Source: Spirochaetales bacterium
GTDB taxonomy: Bacteria; Spirochaetota; Spirochaetia; Sphaerochaetales; Sphaerochaetaceae
Direction of reading: 5' to 3'
DNA: 6,138 nt
Assembly: GCA_012519125.1 (NCBI GenBank)
Contig: JAAYQY010000256.1
Location: 1-6,138 of the forward strand
The notes beneath the pieces are model-generated. The model saw only the letters and a program-made list of their open reading frames with translations. It was not told where the DNA came from and searched no databases. Below are positions 1 through 5,720 of the stretch, in pieces; the stretch's first letter is position 1; each line of letters begins with the position of its first letter. Made by a program: the position numbers and the translations under genes.

Positions 1-138
1 AAAATGGAGTGTGCTGCCATTGGTCGCTCCTTTGCTCTTTCCATCGTACTGTACGCATTTGTTCTTGTCAAAATGGGAATTTTCTTGCGCCGGAATCCTG
101 CACCTTGTATCGTTCTCAAGAAGGGGGAAAGAACAAGC
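1..138. other. 5' flank of the decarboxylase gene, content unresolved
   Basis: No gene can be assigned with confidence here. The decarboxylase frame stays open back to an ATG at position 4, which would add a 45-residue hydrophobic leader, but that would bury a textbook lipoprotein signal inside the protein. A second + frame (codons from position 2) is also open from the window edge and stops at TGA 140-142, overlapping the decarboxylase ATG by four bases (ATGA). It could be the tail of an upstream gene, but its translation resembles no family I recognise. One - frame is also open, so openness alone says little over this length. The decarboxylase promoter may lie here, but I find only weak matches. 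Confidence 0.3.
121..127 (+). promoter_or_regulatory. Ribosome binding site that decides the decarboxylase start
   Basis: AAGGGGG lies 11 bases before the ATG at 139. The spacing is slightly long but acceptable. Together with the lipoprotein signal that begins exactly at this ATG, it favours 139 over the in-frame ATG at 4. Confidence 0.6.
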
Positions 139-957
139 ATGAGAAGGAAAAAACCATTGGGTACATGGCTCTATGCGTTGGGTATAGTACTGCTGACCTT
201 GGCCTTGGTGGGGTGTACCTCCACCGCAAAGCAGACCGATACGCTGCATCAGATCTCGCTGCTCAATGCACTGTTGCTTGGGGAGTACGATGGCATCATT
301 TCCGTTGGGGAGCTGAAAGAGCTCGGGGATACGGGAATCGGCACCTTCGATACCTTGGAAGGAGAGATGATCCTCTTGGAGGGAACGGTGTATCAGGCAA
401 AGGCCGATGGTACAGTGGTGATACCCGATGATGAAGTTCTGGTGCCTTTTGTCATGGCAGTCCACTTTGAAGCGGATATTCACGAGGGGTCTCTTGCAAA
501 CATTGTTGACATCAATGCACTCAAAGCGGCGCTGGATCAGACCATTGCCCGTACGTGCAATGATTTCAACCGTTTCTATGCAGCGGTCATAACAGGTTCT
601 TTCTCTTCCATCAGGGTACGCAGCGTACCGGGCCAAACAAAGCCCTATCCCAGGCTTTCGGCGATAGCTGCCGAGCAGAAGGAGTACGCGTTTGAGGATG
701 TGGAAGGAACCATTGTGGCGTTTCGTTGCCCGCAGTACGTGAATGGGATAAACATGCCTACTTGGCACCTGCACTTCCTCTCATCGGATGCAAGCAGAGG
801 TGGCCATCTTCTGGAAGCAACGCTTTCACAAGGAAATCTGAGGATGGGTGATATGAAGACCTACCAGATCCAGCTTCCTTCCTCTTCTTCCTTTGCCTCA
901 ATGGACATCGCCAACGACCTGACGAAGGAGACGCATGCTGTTGAAGGGGTGAAATGA
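139..957 (+). CDS. budA: Alpha-acetolactate decarboxylase, predicted lipoprotein
   Basis: This 272-residue protein should convert (S)-2-acetolactate to (R)-acetoin and CO2, the step from pyruvate-derived acetolactate towards acetoin and 2,3-butanediol. Residues 1-26 form a lipoprotein signal: a basic start (MRRKK), a hydrophobic stretch and the lipobox LVGC with the lipidated Cys26. Family motifs follow in order: LLLGEYDG (46-52), GIGTFDTLEGEMI (66-78), RSVPGQTKPYP (161-171), WHLHFLS (209-215) and GGH (221-223). His210, His212 and His223 have the spacing of the zinc ligands recalled for the Brevibacillus brevis enzyme (194, 196, 207). Glu76 and Arg161 match its Glu65 and Arg145. The mature length is usual for the family, so the enzyme looks complete. 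No acetolactate synthase gene is visible beside it, and the gene converges with a regulator across a shared hairpin. The enzyme assignment is strong. Its location in the envelope is inferred from the lipobox. Confidence 0.93.
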   Translation: MRRKKPLGTWLYALGIVLLTLALVGCTSTAKQTDTLHQISLLNALLLGEYDGIISVGELKELGDTGIGTFDTLEGEMILLEGTVYQAKADGTVVIPDDEVLVPFVMAVHFEADIHEGSLANIVDINALKAALDQTIARTCNDFNRFYAAVITGSFSSIRVRSVPGQTKPYPRLSAIAAEQKEYAFEDVEGTIVAFRCPQYVNGINMPTWHLHFLSSDASRGGHLLEATLSQGNLRMGDMKTYQIQLPSSSSFASMDIANDLTKETHAVEGVK

Positions 958-963
958 AGGAAA

Positions 964-994
964 CACATCCCTTCCTCTGCCTGGGAGGGATGTG
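964..994. terminator. Hairpin between convergent genes, likely bidirectional terminator
   Basis: Twelve bases (964-975) pair with 983-994 around a 7-base loop, with one G-T wobble. The stem starts 7 bases after the decarboxylase stop and ends 23 bases from the stop of the regulator that faces it. On the - strand the stem is followed by TTTCCTTCATTTC, a fair U-rich tail. On the + strand the following bases are only loosely T-rich, so termination may work better for the regulator. The pairing is seen directly. Terminator function is inferred. Confidence 0.7.
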
Positions 995-1016
995 GACTCT
1001 CGGTGGATTCTCTTTC

Positions 1017-1880
1017 CTATCGCTGCTGGACAGGGGTCCAGACCTCACTGTATGCATACCCCGGTTTGCCTGGATCCATCCTGGTGAAAGAGAAAGAGGG
1101 CGCATTGATGACTTCGTAGCCTGAAACCGGCAGCCACTCTGCATAGATCCGTGCCATGGTATCCTGCAAAGCGGAGGGGAAGGGCCCCTCACAGGGAAAG
1201 ACAGCCCAGCTCATTGCTTCGACGGGGATTGCCTCCAGGAGAGGCCCAACCTCATCTTCGGTGGTCAACACGCCGATGAGATGGGTCAGGTTTCCTTCCT
1301 CCTTCAGAAAATTGGCATCTGCATCGAAAGAGGCGTTCACCACCTCTTTTGGCTCGATGTTCTGCAGCCTATGCATCATTTCCCTCTGCTCGGCTGTAAT
1401 CGATTGTGCCAACGAAACGATTTCCTGGTTTACGCCCTCAAATTGCATCGGCACCCGTTTTGTCACTCCCGCAAACGTGAATGCGGGCATTTTCTTGATT
1501 CTGCACTCCATACCGGTTCCTCCAATCACGGATATTTTGAAGGAGAGGATGGGCGCGGTTTTGCTGAACCCCGATTTCCGGACCTCAGAGGGGAGTACCC
1601 CTGCCCATGCTGCAAATGCGCGGCTGAATCCATCCAGCGAAGAATACCCATACCGATAGGCAACATCGGTGACACCCAGTCCTTGGAGCAACGCCTTGTT
1701 TGCTTCAGACAAGCGCCGAACCCTGATGTATTCTCTGACCGTATAGCCGGACAATGCAAGAAACACCTTGTTGAAGTTGTAGGCCGAACCTTTGATGAAG
1801 CGCGCCAACTCATCAGTGCTGAGATCATCCCCAAGATGGTTCTCGATGTAGGTTACGACGTTCTGCAATTGTTCAACCAT
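1017..1880 (-). CDS. AraC-family regulator with C-terminal GyrI-like ligand-binding domain
   Basis: This 287-residue cytoplasmic transcription factor has its DNA-binding part first. Two helix-turn-helix units lie at about 18-40 and 68-91, and the AraC signature VTDVAYRYGYSS...FSRAF...GVLPSEVR spans 70-101. Residues from about 124 (MECRIKKMPAF) to 285 look like the GyrI-like/AraC effector-binding fold, which binds small, often hydrophobic or cationic molecules in proteins such as BmrR and Rob. Its closing motif EVWTPV (279-284) carries Glu279, at the place of the conserved ligand-contact acid. The order HTH then GyrI-like is the one known from Rob and Bacillus YdeE. The ATG at 1880 is supported by GGAGGA six bases ahead. 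The gene lies 98 bp downstream of the diguanylate cyclase and converges with the decarboxylase gene. Its ligand and targets cannot be read from the sequence. Control of the neighbouring acetoin enzyme or autoregulation are only possibilities. Confidence 0.9.
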   Translation of the reverse strand: MVEQLQNVVTYIENHLGDDLSTDELARFIKGSAYNFNKVFLALSGYTVREYIRVRRLSEANKALLQGLGVTDVAYRYGYSSLDGFSRAFAAWAGVLPSEVRKSGFSKTAPILSFKISVIGGTGMECRIKKMPAFTFAGVTKRVPMQFEGVNQEIVSLAQSITAEQREMMHRLQNIEPKEVVNASFDADANFLKEEGNLTHLIGVLTTEDEVGPLLEAIPVEAMSWAVFPCEGPFPSALQDTMARIYAEWLPVSGYEVINAPSFSFTRMDPGKPGYAYSEVWTPVQQR

Positions 1881-1885
1881 GGCTT

Positions 1886-1891
1886 TCCTCC
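1886..1891 (-). promoter_or_regulatory. Ribosome binding site of the AraC-type regulator
   Basis: GGAGGA on the - strand, five to six bases before the ATG at 1880, fixes the start of the regulator at the beginning of its first DNA-binding domain. Confidence 0.7.
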
Positions 1892-1909
1892 ACCTCTGGG
1901 TGCCAGCGT

Positions 1910-1957
1910 AGCATCTGCTGCATCATGATGCTCGACTTTGTCGCAGAACTTTTGTCG
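1910..1957. repeat. Short inverted and direct repeats before the AraC-type regulator
   Basis: The 98-bp gap between the cyclase stop and the regulator start contains AGCATC (1910-1915) facing GATGCT (1927-1932), a perfect 12-bp palindrome GCATCATGATGC (1920-1931), and two direct copies of TTTGTCG (1937-1943 and 1951-1957) spaced 14 bp start to start. All are seen directly. They may be operator sites, for example for the regulator itself. AraC proteins usually bind direct repeats, though these are short enough to arise by chance. No convincing promoter or terminator is visible in the gap. Confidence 0.35.
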
Positions 1958-1978
1958 GATGGAACAGAGCCCTGCCTT

Positions 1979-3199
1979 TCAGGTAGTCGCTTGGCAATCA
2001 CCAAACATGCAGACGCCGCCTTTGCCCTTGCGCTTGATCCCATACATGGCAGCATCGGCATTCTTAAGGAGGGTTTCGCTGCTTCTCTCTGATTCAGTGA
2101 TGAAGGCAACACCGATCGAGGCGTTGACTGTGCAGACTTGTGTGTCGACCTGGATGCTCTCCTGGATGGCAGCATGCATTCTCTGGGCAAGATTTTTCAC
2201 GTGATCCCGTTCCTCGATGTCATGGAGGATGACCGCAAACTCATCTCCGCCGAGCCGGGCGACAAAATCCGATTCGCGTACGCACCCTTTCAGACGGTTG
2301 CCCACCGCAATGAGCACCCCATCACCCACATCATGACCGTAGGTGTCATTGATTGCCTTGAAGGTGTCCAGGTCGATGAAGAGAACTGCAGATATATGCG
2401 TTTCCTTCACCTGTTTGGCAACAAGCGCCTCCAAATGTTCGAAGAAGTAGCGTCTGTTCGGCAAGCTGGTTAGCATGTCATATTTGGCATACTTTTCCAT
2501 CTCCAGGGCAACTGCTTGGAGTTTTCCTTGCTCCTCATGAATCATCTGGTTCTCTTGCTCGAGGGCATAGAGGGATGCAAGCTTGTTCAGCGAATAGAAA
2601 ATCGTACCGTAGGCTGCCAGAGAGAGATATATCAACAGAAGTATCGGCAGTCGGTTCTGCTCCAAGGTCAGCTTGATATCGTCAGTGACAAAGAAGTAGT
2701 AGGCCAGATTGAGAAAGATGAACATCATCAGTATCGAAAAGGATGGCCAGTTCTTCACCACTGACTGGTAGGCGTTGAGGAAGAACCGCTTGAACAGATA
2801 AATCACCAAAACATAGAGAAGAAAGCGAATTGCGATATGCGGATACTCAGGGGAGGGGAAAAGCCGACCCAGATAGAAGCTGAGGGCTATGATCATCATG
2901 GCGATGTTGATCGAGGTGAGAAAGGTGAAGGACCACTGCATGATGCTCAGCTTGGTCAGTGGCTTGAGGAGAATGGCCACCAGAATGAACAAGAGTATGG
3001 TGAATCGTGAGAGGCCGGTCAGATCCGCTTGGATGTAGAACCAGAAGGAACTGCCGATATTGGTGGCAAAGGCCAAAGCCATGAAGAGGATGGTTTTCCT
3101 GCGTCCCTCCAACTTGGTTTTGGTCAGGGTGAAGAGCAGGAGCATATACATGAGCGAGGAAACCAAGCCCCGCAAGAAGTCAGGAAGGAGTATTCTCAT
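1979..3199 (-). CDS. Membrane-bound diguanylate cyclase (GGDEF) with multi-pass N-terminus
   Basis: This 406-residue inner-membrane enzyme should make the second messenger c-di-GMP from two GTP. Residues 1-205 hold about seven hydrophobic segments (near 5-26, 34-56, 64-79, 89-109, 122-140, 152-172 and 184-204), a multi-pass sensor I cannot match to a named family. A charged helix at about 210-238 probably forms the signalling coiled coil. The GGDEF domain runs from DMLTSLPNRR (241-250) to the end. It has IDLDTFKAINDTYGHDVGD (275-293) and GGDEF (317-321). Asp276, Asn284, Asp293 and the GGDEF acids match the metal- and GTP-binding residues of PleD in spacing. RESD (308-311), five residues before GGDEF, is an intact inhibitory site for product feedback. 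No EAL or HD-GYP domain is present, so this is a synthase only. The start is supported by GGAGG five bases upstream. The signal sensed is unknown. Confidence 0.93.
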   Translation of the reverse strand: MRILLPDFLRGLVSSLMYMLLLFTLTKTKLEGRRKTILFMALAFATNIGSSFWFYIQADLTGLSRFTILLFILVAILLKPLTKLSIMQWSFTFLTSINIAMMIIALSFYLGRLFPSPEYPHIAIRFLLYVLVIYLFKRFFLNAYQSVVKNWPSFSILMMFIFLNLAYYFFVTDDIKLTLEQNRLPILLLIYLSLAAYGTIFYSLNKLASLYALEQENQMIHEEQGKLQAVALEMEKYAKYDMLTSLPNRRYFFEHLEALVAKQVKETHISAVLFIDLDTFKAINDTYGHDVGDGVLIAVGNRLKGCVRESDFVARLGGDEFAVILHDIEERDHVKNLAQRMHAAIQESIQVDTQVCTVNASIGVAFITESERSSETLLKNADAAMYGIKRKGKGGVCMFGDCQATT

Positions 3200-3204
3200 C
3201 GCAG

Positions 3205-3209
3205 CCTCC
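3205..3209 (-). promoter_or_regulatory. Ribosome binding site of the diguanylate cyclase
   Basis: GGAGG on the - strand sits five bases before the ATG at 3199. It supports this start, which begins just before the first membrane segment. Confidence 0.65.
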
Positions 3210-3210
3210 G

Positions 3211-3228
3211 TTGTCCTGCATTGGACAA
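3211..3228. repeat. Inverted repeat in the cyclase leader
   Basis: TTGTCC (3211-3216) and GGACAA (3223-3228) form a perfect 6-bp inverted repeat with a 6-base spacer. It lies directly beside the cyclase ribosome binding site. It could be an operator or a small leader hairpin affecting ribosome access. The rest of the 211-bp gap (3229-3364) holds no recognisable gene. The cyclase promoter should lie there, but I could not choose a convincing -35/-10 pair. Confidence 0.35.
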
Positions 3229-3364
3229 TGTGAGCTTTGGAAGGAACGGGCTGGGTGTTCGGTGTATGCGAAACCCTCTCTTTGAAGTTTGGACCATACG
3301 TTTTCCTTGCTGGTTCGTGTGAGATGTATGTAATAAGAGGTTATCCAAATCCTGACTCGACTGC

Positions 3365-3392
3365 AAGAAAAAACGGTGCGGATACGTACCGT
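3365..3392 (-). terminator. Rho-independent terminator after the acetyltransferase
   Basis: On the - strand ACGGT (3392-3388) pairs with ACCGT (3377-3373). Two further C-G/G-C pairs follow inside after one A-C mismatch, with a TATC loop. The stem is followed at once by TTTTTCTT. It starts 18 bases after the stop of the acetyltransferase, which is the expected place. It would end transcription from the transporter/acetyltransferase side and insulate the cyclase gene. Confidence 0.65.
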
Positions 3393-3410
3393 GCAGCCTC
3401 ACGCGCGCGC

Positions 3411-3941
3411 TCACGTATGCTTGTCATCCCGTTTCACAGAAAAAGCAAGATGGGGCATGTCTACACCACGATAGTGTTTGGTGAAACGCGTTCGTACCTG
3501 CATGCCGGCCCTCATCGCCACGTGCATCGATGCACTGTTCGTATCACGGATGATGGAGTACACCTCCTGGGCCTGTAGGACCGAAAACGCATAGTGCTTG
3601 CAGGCAATGGCAGCTTCTGTTGCATACCCCTTGCCCCAGTACGCACGGTTGAACAGATACCCAATCTCCAGGACTTTGGTGTCGCCGATGCTTTGCCAGG
3701 TAAGCCCTGCCTGCCCTACCATGGCCCCGGTCTCGTTGAGGACAACTGCCCAGAGGCCGAATCCATCCTCTTTGTATCGCTTCAGATTCCGCTCAAGCCA
3801 CGCTTGTGTTTCCTCATCCGAAAAAGGCCCTTCATACGCATACATGGTCTGGGGATCCTGCAGGATTGCAGACAGCATTGGATAGTCTTCCTGTGTCAGT
3901 TCCCGAAGCAGCAGACGTTCCGTTTCAAGGATGATCTTCAT
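3411..3941 (-). CDS. GNAT-family N-acetyltransferase, RimJ/RimL-like
   Basis: This 176-residue cytoplasmic enzyme should transfer an acetyl group from acetyl-CoA to an amine, either a protein N-terminus or a small molecule. The opening ETERLLLRELTQEDY (6-20) and GFGLWAVVLNETGAMVGQAGL (60-80) are typical of the Acetyltransf_3 group. The acetyl-CoA loop is RAYWGKGYATEAA (99-111), and the late DTNSAS (133-138) fits the usual N-x-x-S motif. Length is normal and the protein looks complete. AAGGGGG (3948-3954) precedes the ATG at 3941. The gene lies 64 bp downstream of the potC-like gene on the same strand and is closed by its own terminator. It may be co-transcribed or use a nearby promoter. Its neighbours suggest, but do not show, a polyamine substrate. 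The sequence does not resemble SpeG as I remember it, so the substrate is left open. Confidence 0.9.
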   Translation of the reverse strand: MKIILETERLLLRELTQEDYPMLSAILQDPQTMYAYEGPFSDEETQAWLERNLKRYKEDGFGLWAVVLNETGAMVGQAGLTWQSIGDTKVLEIGYLFNRAYWGKGYATEAAIACKHYAFSVLQAQEVYSIIRDTNSASMHVAMRAGMQVRTRFTKHYRGVDMPHLAFSVKRDDKHT

Positions 3942-3947
3942 GGCTTT

Positions 3948-3954
3948 CCCCCTT
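3948..3954 (-). promoter_or_regulatory. Ribosome binding site of the acetyltransferase
   Basis: AAGGGGG on the - strand, six bases before the ATG at 3941, supports this start. It resembles the site before the decarboxylase gene. Confidence 0.6.
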
Positions 3955-3969
3955 ATGACTGAGGGTTGT

Positions 3970-3998
3970 ATAGTAGCAACGCTTCCTTGGTCTGGGAA
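3970..3998 (-). promoter_or_regulatory. Candidate promoter of the acetyltransferase
   Basis: On the - strand TTCCCA (3998-3993) and TACTAT (3975-3970) are 17 bases apart. Each matches four of six consensus bases of a sigma-70-type promoter. TGC just before the -10 box gives an extended -10 element. Transcription would start near 3963, leaving a short leader of about 20 bases with the ribosome binding site. It could give the acetyltransferase expression independent of the transporter operon. Weak matches of this kind are common by chance. Confidence 0.35.
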
Positions 3999-4005
3999 GA
4001 GGTGG

Positions 4006-4863
4006 TCAGAGGAGCTTCTTGTTTCCTTTGGAAAGATTCACCACCGCGAAAATGGACGTGCCGAGGATCAGGAGGAAGGAGATGGCGTTGATCACCGGGG
4101 TCGACCCATCGCGTACCTGCATGTACATGTTGATCGGAAGCGTAGCCTGTGAACCGACGAGGAAGATGGTGGTGTTGAAGTTCTCGAACGACATCAGAAA
4201 AGCCATTGCCGCCCCGCCTATGATGGAGGGTCTGAGATACTTGAGGGTGATGAACCACAAGACCTCAGCCTTGTTCGCTCCCAGGTTGTAGGCTGCTTCC
4301 TCCAAGGTCCTGTCGAACTTTTTCAGCCTTGCCGAAACGACCAGGGCAACGATGGTGGAGATGAATGAGGACTGGCCGAGCACTACCAGAGGAAAGCCGG
4401 GGCCGAGGAACGGTACATAGATGTTCAGATGGTCCTCAATGAACAGGCCGATGGTGTTGGAGAACATCAGGATCGAGATACCCAGGATGACGCCCGGAAT
4501 GACCAAGGGAGCTATCATCAGAAAGTAGAGTGCTCCCTTGAAGCGGAAGTTCTCCTGCTCAAAGAGAAAGGCAGCACAGGTTCCCAGGAATGTGGAGACG
4601 ATCATGACGGCGAAGGCCACCTTGAACGAGGTGAACAGGCTCCTGAGATTCGTCTGGTCATGGAAGATGCCATACTTCTTGGGGCCGTTGCCGAAGAACC
4701 AGTCGAGGGTGGCTCCTTGCCAAGGAAGGGAAGGGTACATGGAGTCGTTGAAGGCAAGCACCATGGTTACCACCAACGGGGCAAAGAGGAAGATGAAATA
4801 GAGGACGATGAAGAGAGTGAATCCATATCGGTATTTCTTCGAGGAAGGCAAACTTCTGATCAT
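4006..4863 (-). CDS. potC: Spermidine/putrescine ABC transporter permease, PotC type
   Basis: This 285-residue inner-membrane protein is one half of the transmembrane channel of a polyamine importer, pairing with the PotB-type permease and powered by PotA. About six membrane helices are visible, starting with the segment near 14-37. The coupling loop that docks on the ATPase is EAAYNLGANKAEVL (189-202), with the invariant Gly195. The position usually held by Pro after this loop is Lys208 (ITLKYLRP). PotC-like stretches include APLVIPGVILGISIL (118-132) and the late MSFENFNTTIFLVG (224-237). The length is close to that expected for the family. Its ATG overlaps the potB-like stop by four bases (ATGA) and has a full AAGGAGGTG site ahead, so it is translationally coupled. 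The next gene downstream is an acetyltransferase, not a binding protein. Uptake of related cations cannot be excluded from the permease alone. Confidence 0.92.
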   Translation of the reverse strand: MIRSLPSSKKYRYGFTLFIVLYFIFLFAPLVVTMVLAFNDSMYPSLPWQGATLDWFFGNGPKKYGIFHDQTNLRSLFTSFKVAFAVMIVSTFLGTCAAFLFEQENFRFKGALYFLMIAPLVIPGVILGISILMFSNTIGLFIEDHLNIYVPFLGPGFPLVVLGQSSFISTIVALVVSARLKKFDRTLEEAAYNLGANKAEVLWFITLKYLRPSIIGGAAMAFLMSFENFNTTIFLVGSQATLPINMYMQVRDGSTPVINAISFLLILGTSIFAVVNLSKGNKKLL

Positions 4864-5720
4864 TTTTTCACCACCTCCTTCAGGTTTTGTTTAGTCAGCT
4901 TGAGCAAGATCCAGATGATGAGCGAGGAGAGGGCAAGAAGGAGGAATCCGAATGCTGCCCCCTGGTTCCAGTTGAAGTAGAGGATGATCTGGTTGTAGAT
5001 CTGCTCAGTGAACCACAGCGAGTTCTTGCCTCCCATAAGGTTCGGGGTGAGATAGCTTCCCAGCACCAGCATGAAGACGATGATGCCGCCGTTGACGAGA
5101 CCCGAGGCACAGTGGGGAATGATAATCGTTCTCCAGATGGCCAGCTTGGAGGCTCCCAGGTCATAGGCGGCTTCTATGATGGAGTTGTCCAGGTCATCCA
5201 TCACCCCGATGACGGGCACCACCATGAAGAGCATGCTGGTGTAAACAAGCCCCATGATCATGGAGATGTCGTTGTAAAGCATCTCAACCGGCTCCTTGAA
5301 GAGGCCGACGGAGACCAGGAAGTGGTTGAGGATGCCGCTCTCCCTGAGCAAGATCATCCAGCCGTAGACGCGGATGAGTTCGCTGACCCAGAAGGGAACC
5401 AGGATGAAGATCATCAGGGCTCCGGTCATCCTTCCCCGAACCATCTTGGAGATGTAGAAGGAGACCGGCAGGGAGATGACCATCACCAGGAAGGTGACCA
5501 GAATGGAGTACCCTGCGGTGCGAACGAACGTAAGCCAGTAGATGGGCTCACGGAAGAAAGCCAGATAGTTGTCCAAGGTGAGCTTTCCGCTATTGGCTTT
5601 GGTGAAGGAGAGTCTCAGCAGTTCCAGATGTGGCAGTACGATCAAAAGAAAAAGCCACAGGACTACAGGGAGGAAGAAGAAGAGAAATCCCCATTTGATG
5701 TGTTGTCTATTCTTCATCAT
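4860..5720 (-). CDS. potB: Spermidine/putrescine ABC transporter permease, PotB type
   Basis: This permease (286 residues from the chosen start) is the partner of the PotC-type protein in the membrane channel of a polyamine importer. Six helices are visible, the first near 11-30. PotB-like motifs are VPFWVSELIRVYGWMILL (108-125) and GSYLTPNLMGG (221-231). The coupling loop is IEAAYDLGASKLAIW (182-196), with Glu183, Gly189 and the usual Pro202. The frame can start at GTG 5735, or ATG 5720 or 5717. GGAAG at 5725-5729 sits 4 or 7 bases before the two ATGs, whereas the GTG has no site, so 5720 is given and 5717 is equally likely. The start lies inside the end of the ATPase gene (14-bp overlap), and the stop overlaps the potC-like start by four bases. 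These overlaps show an operon with coupled translation. Confidence 0.92.
   Translation of the reverse strand: MMKNRQHIKWGFLFFFLPVVLWLFLLIVLPHLELLRLSFTKANSGKLTLDNYLAFFREPIYWLTFVRTAGYSILVTFLVMVISLPVSFYISKMVRGRMTGALMIFILVPFWVSELIRVYGWMILLRESGILNHFLVSVGLFKEPVEMLYNDISMIMGLVYTSMLFMVVPVIGVMDDLDNSIIEAAYDLGASKLAIWRTIIIPHCASGLVNGGIIVFMLVLGSYLTPNLMGGKNSLWFTEQIYNQIILYFNWNQGAAFGFLLLALSSLIIWILLKLTKQNLKEVVKK
4872..4880 (-). promoter_or_regulatory. Full-consensus ribosome binding site of the PotC-type gene
   Basis: AAGGAGGTG on the - strand matches the usual anti-Shine-Dalgarno sequence over nine bases. It lies eight bases before the ATG at 4863, inside the last codons of the potB-like gene. It is the strongest such site in the window and should support efficient reinitiation. 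Confidence 0.8.

Noticed and set aside
85..113. TTGCGC and TATCGT 17 bases apart as a promoter of the decarboxylase
   Set aside because: The spacing is right but both boxes match the consensus poorly, so I do not list it as a feature.
4..138. N-terminal extension of the decarboxylase from the ATG at position 4
   Set aside because: It would place a complete lipoprotein signal 45 residues inside the protein. The ATG at 139 has its own ribosome binding site and starts that signal exactly.
1156..1928. Two overlapping + strand open frames opposite the AraC-type gene
   Set aside because: They show no family motifs and lie fully opposite a well-supported regulator with a good ribosome binding site.
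3401..3410. Alternating CG run just after the acetyltransferase stop
   Set aside because: It is only about ten bases long and no structure or function can be tied to it.
3196..3414. Small - strand open frame of 72 residues between the cyclase and the acetyltransferase
   Set aside because: It spans the acetyltransferase terminator and the cyclase ribosome binding site, has no recognisable motif, and is basic and Ser/Arg-rich as chance frames often are.
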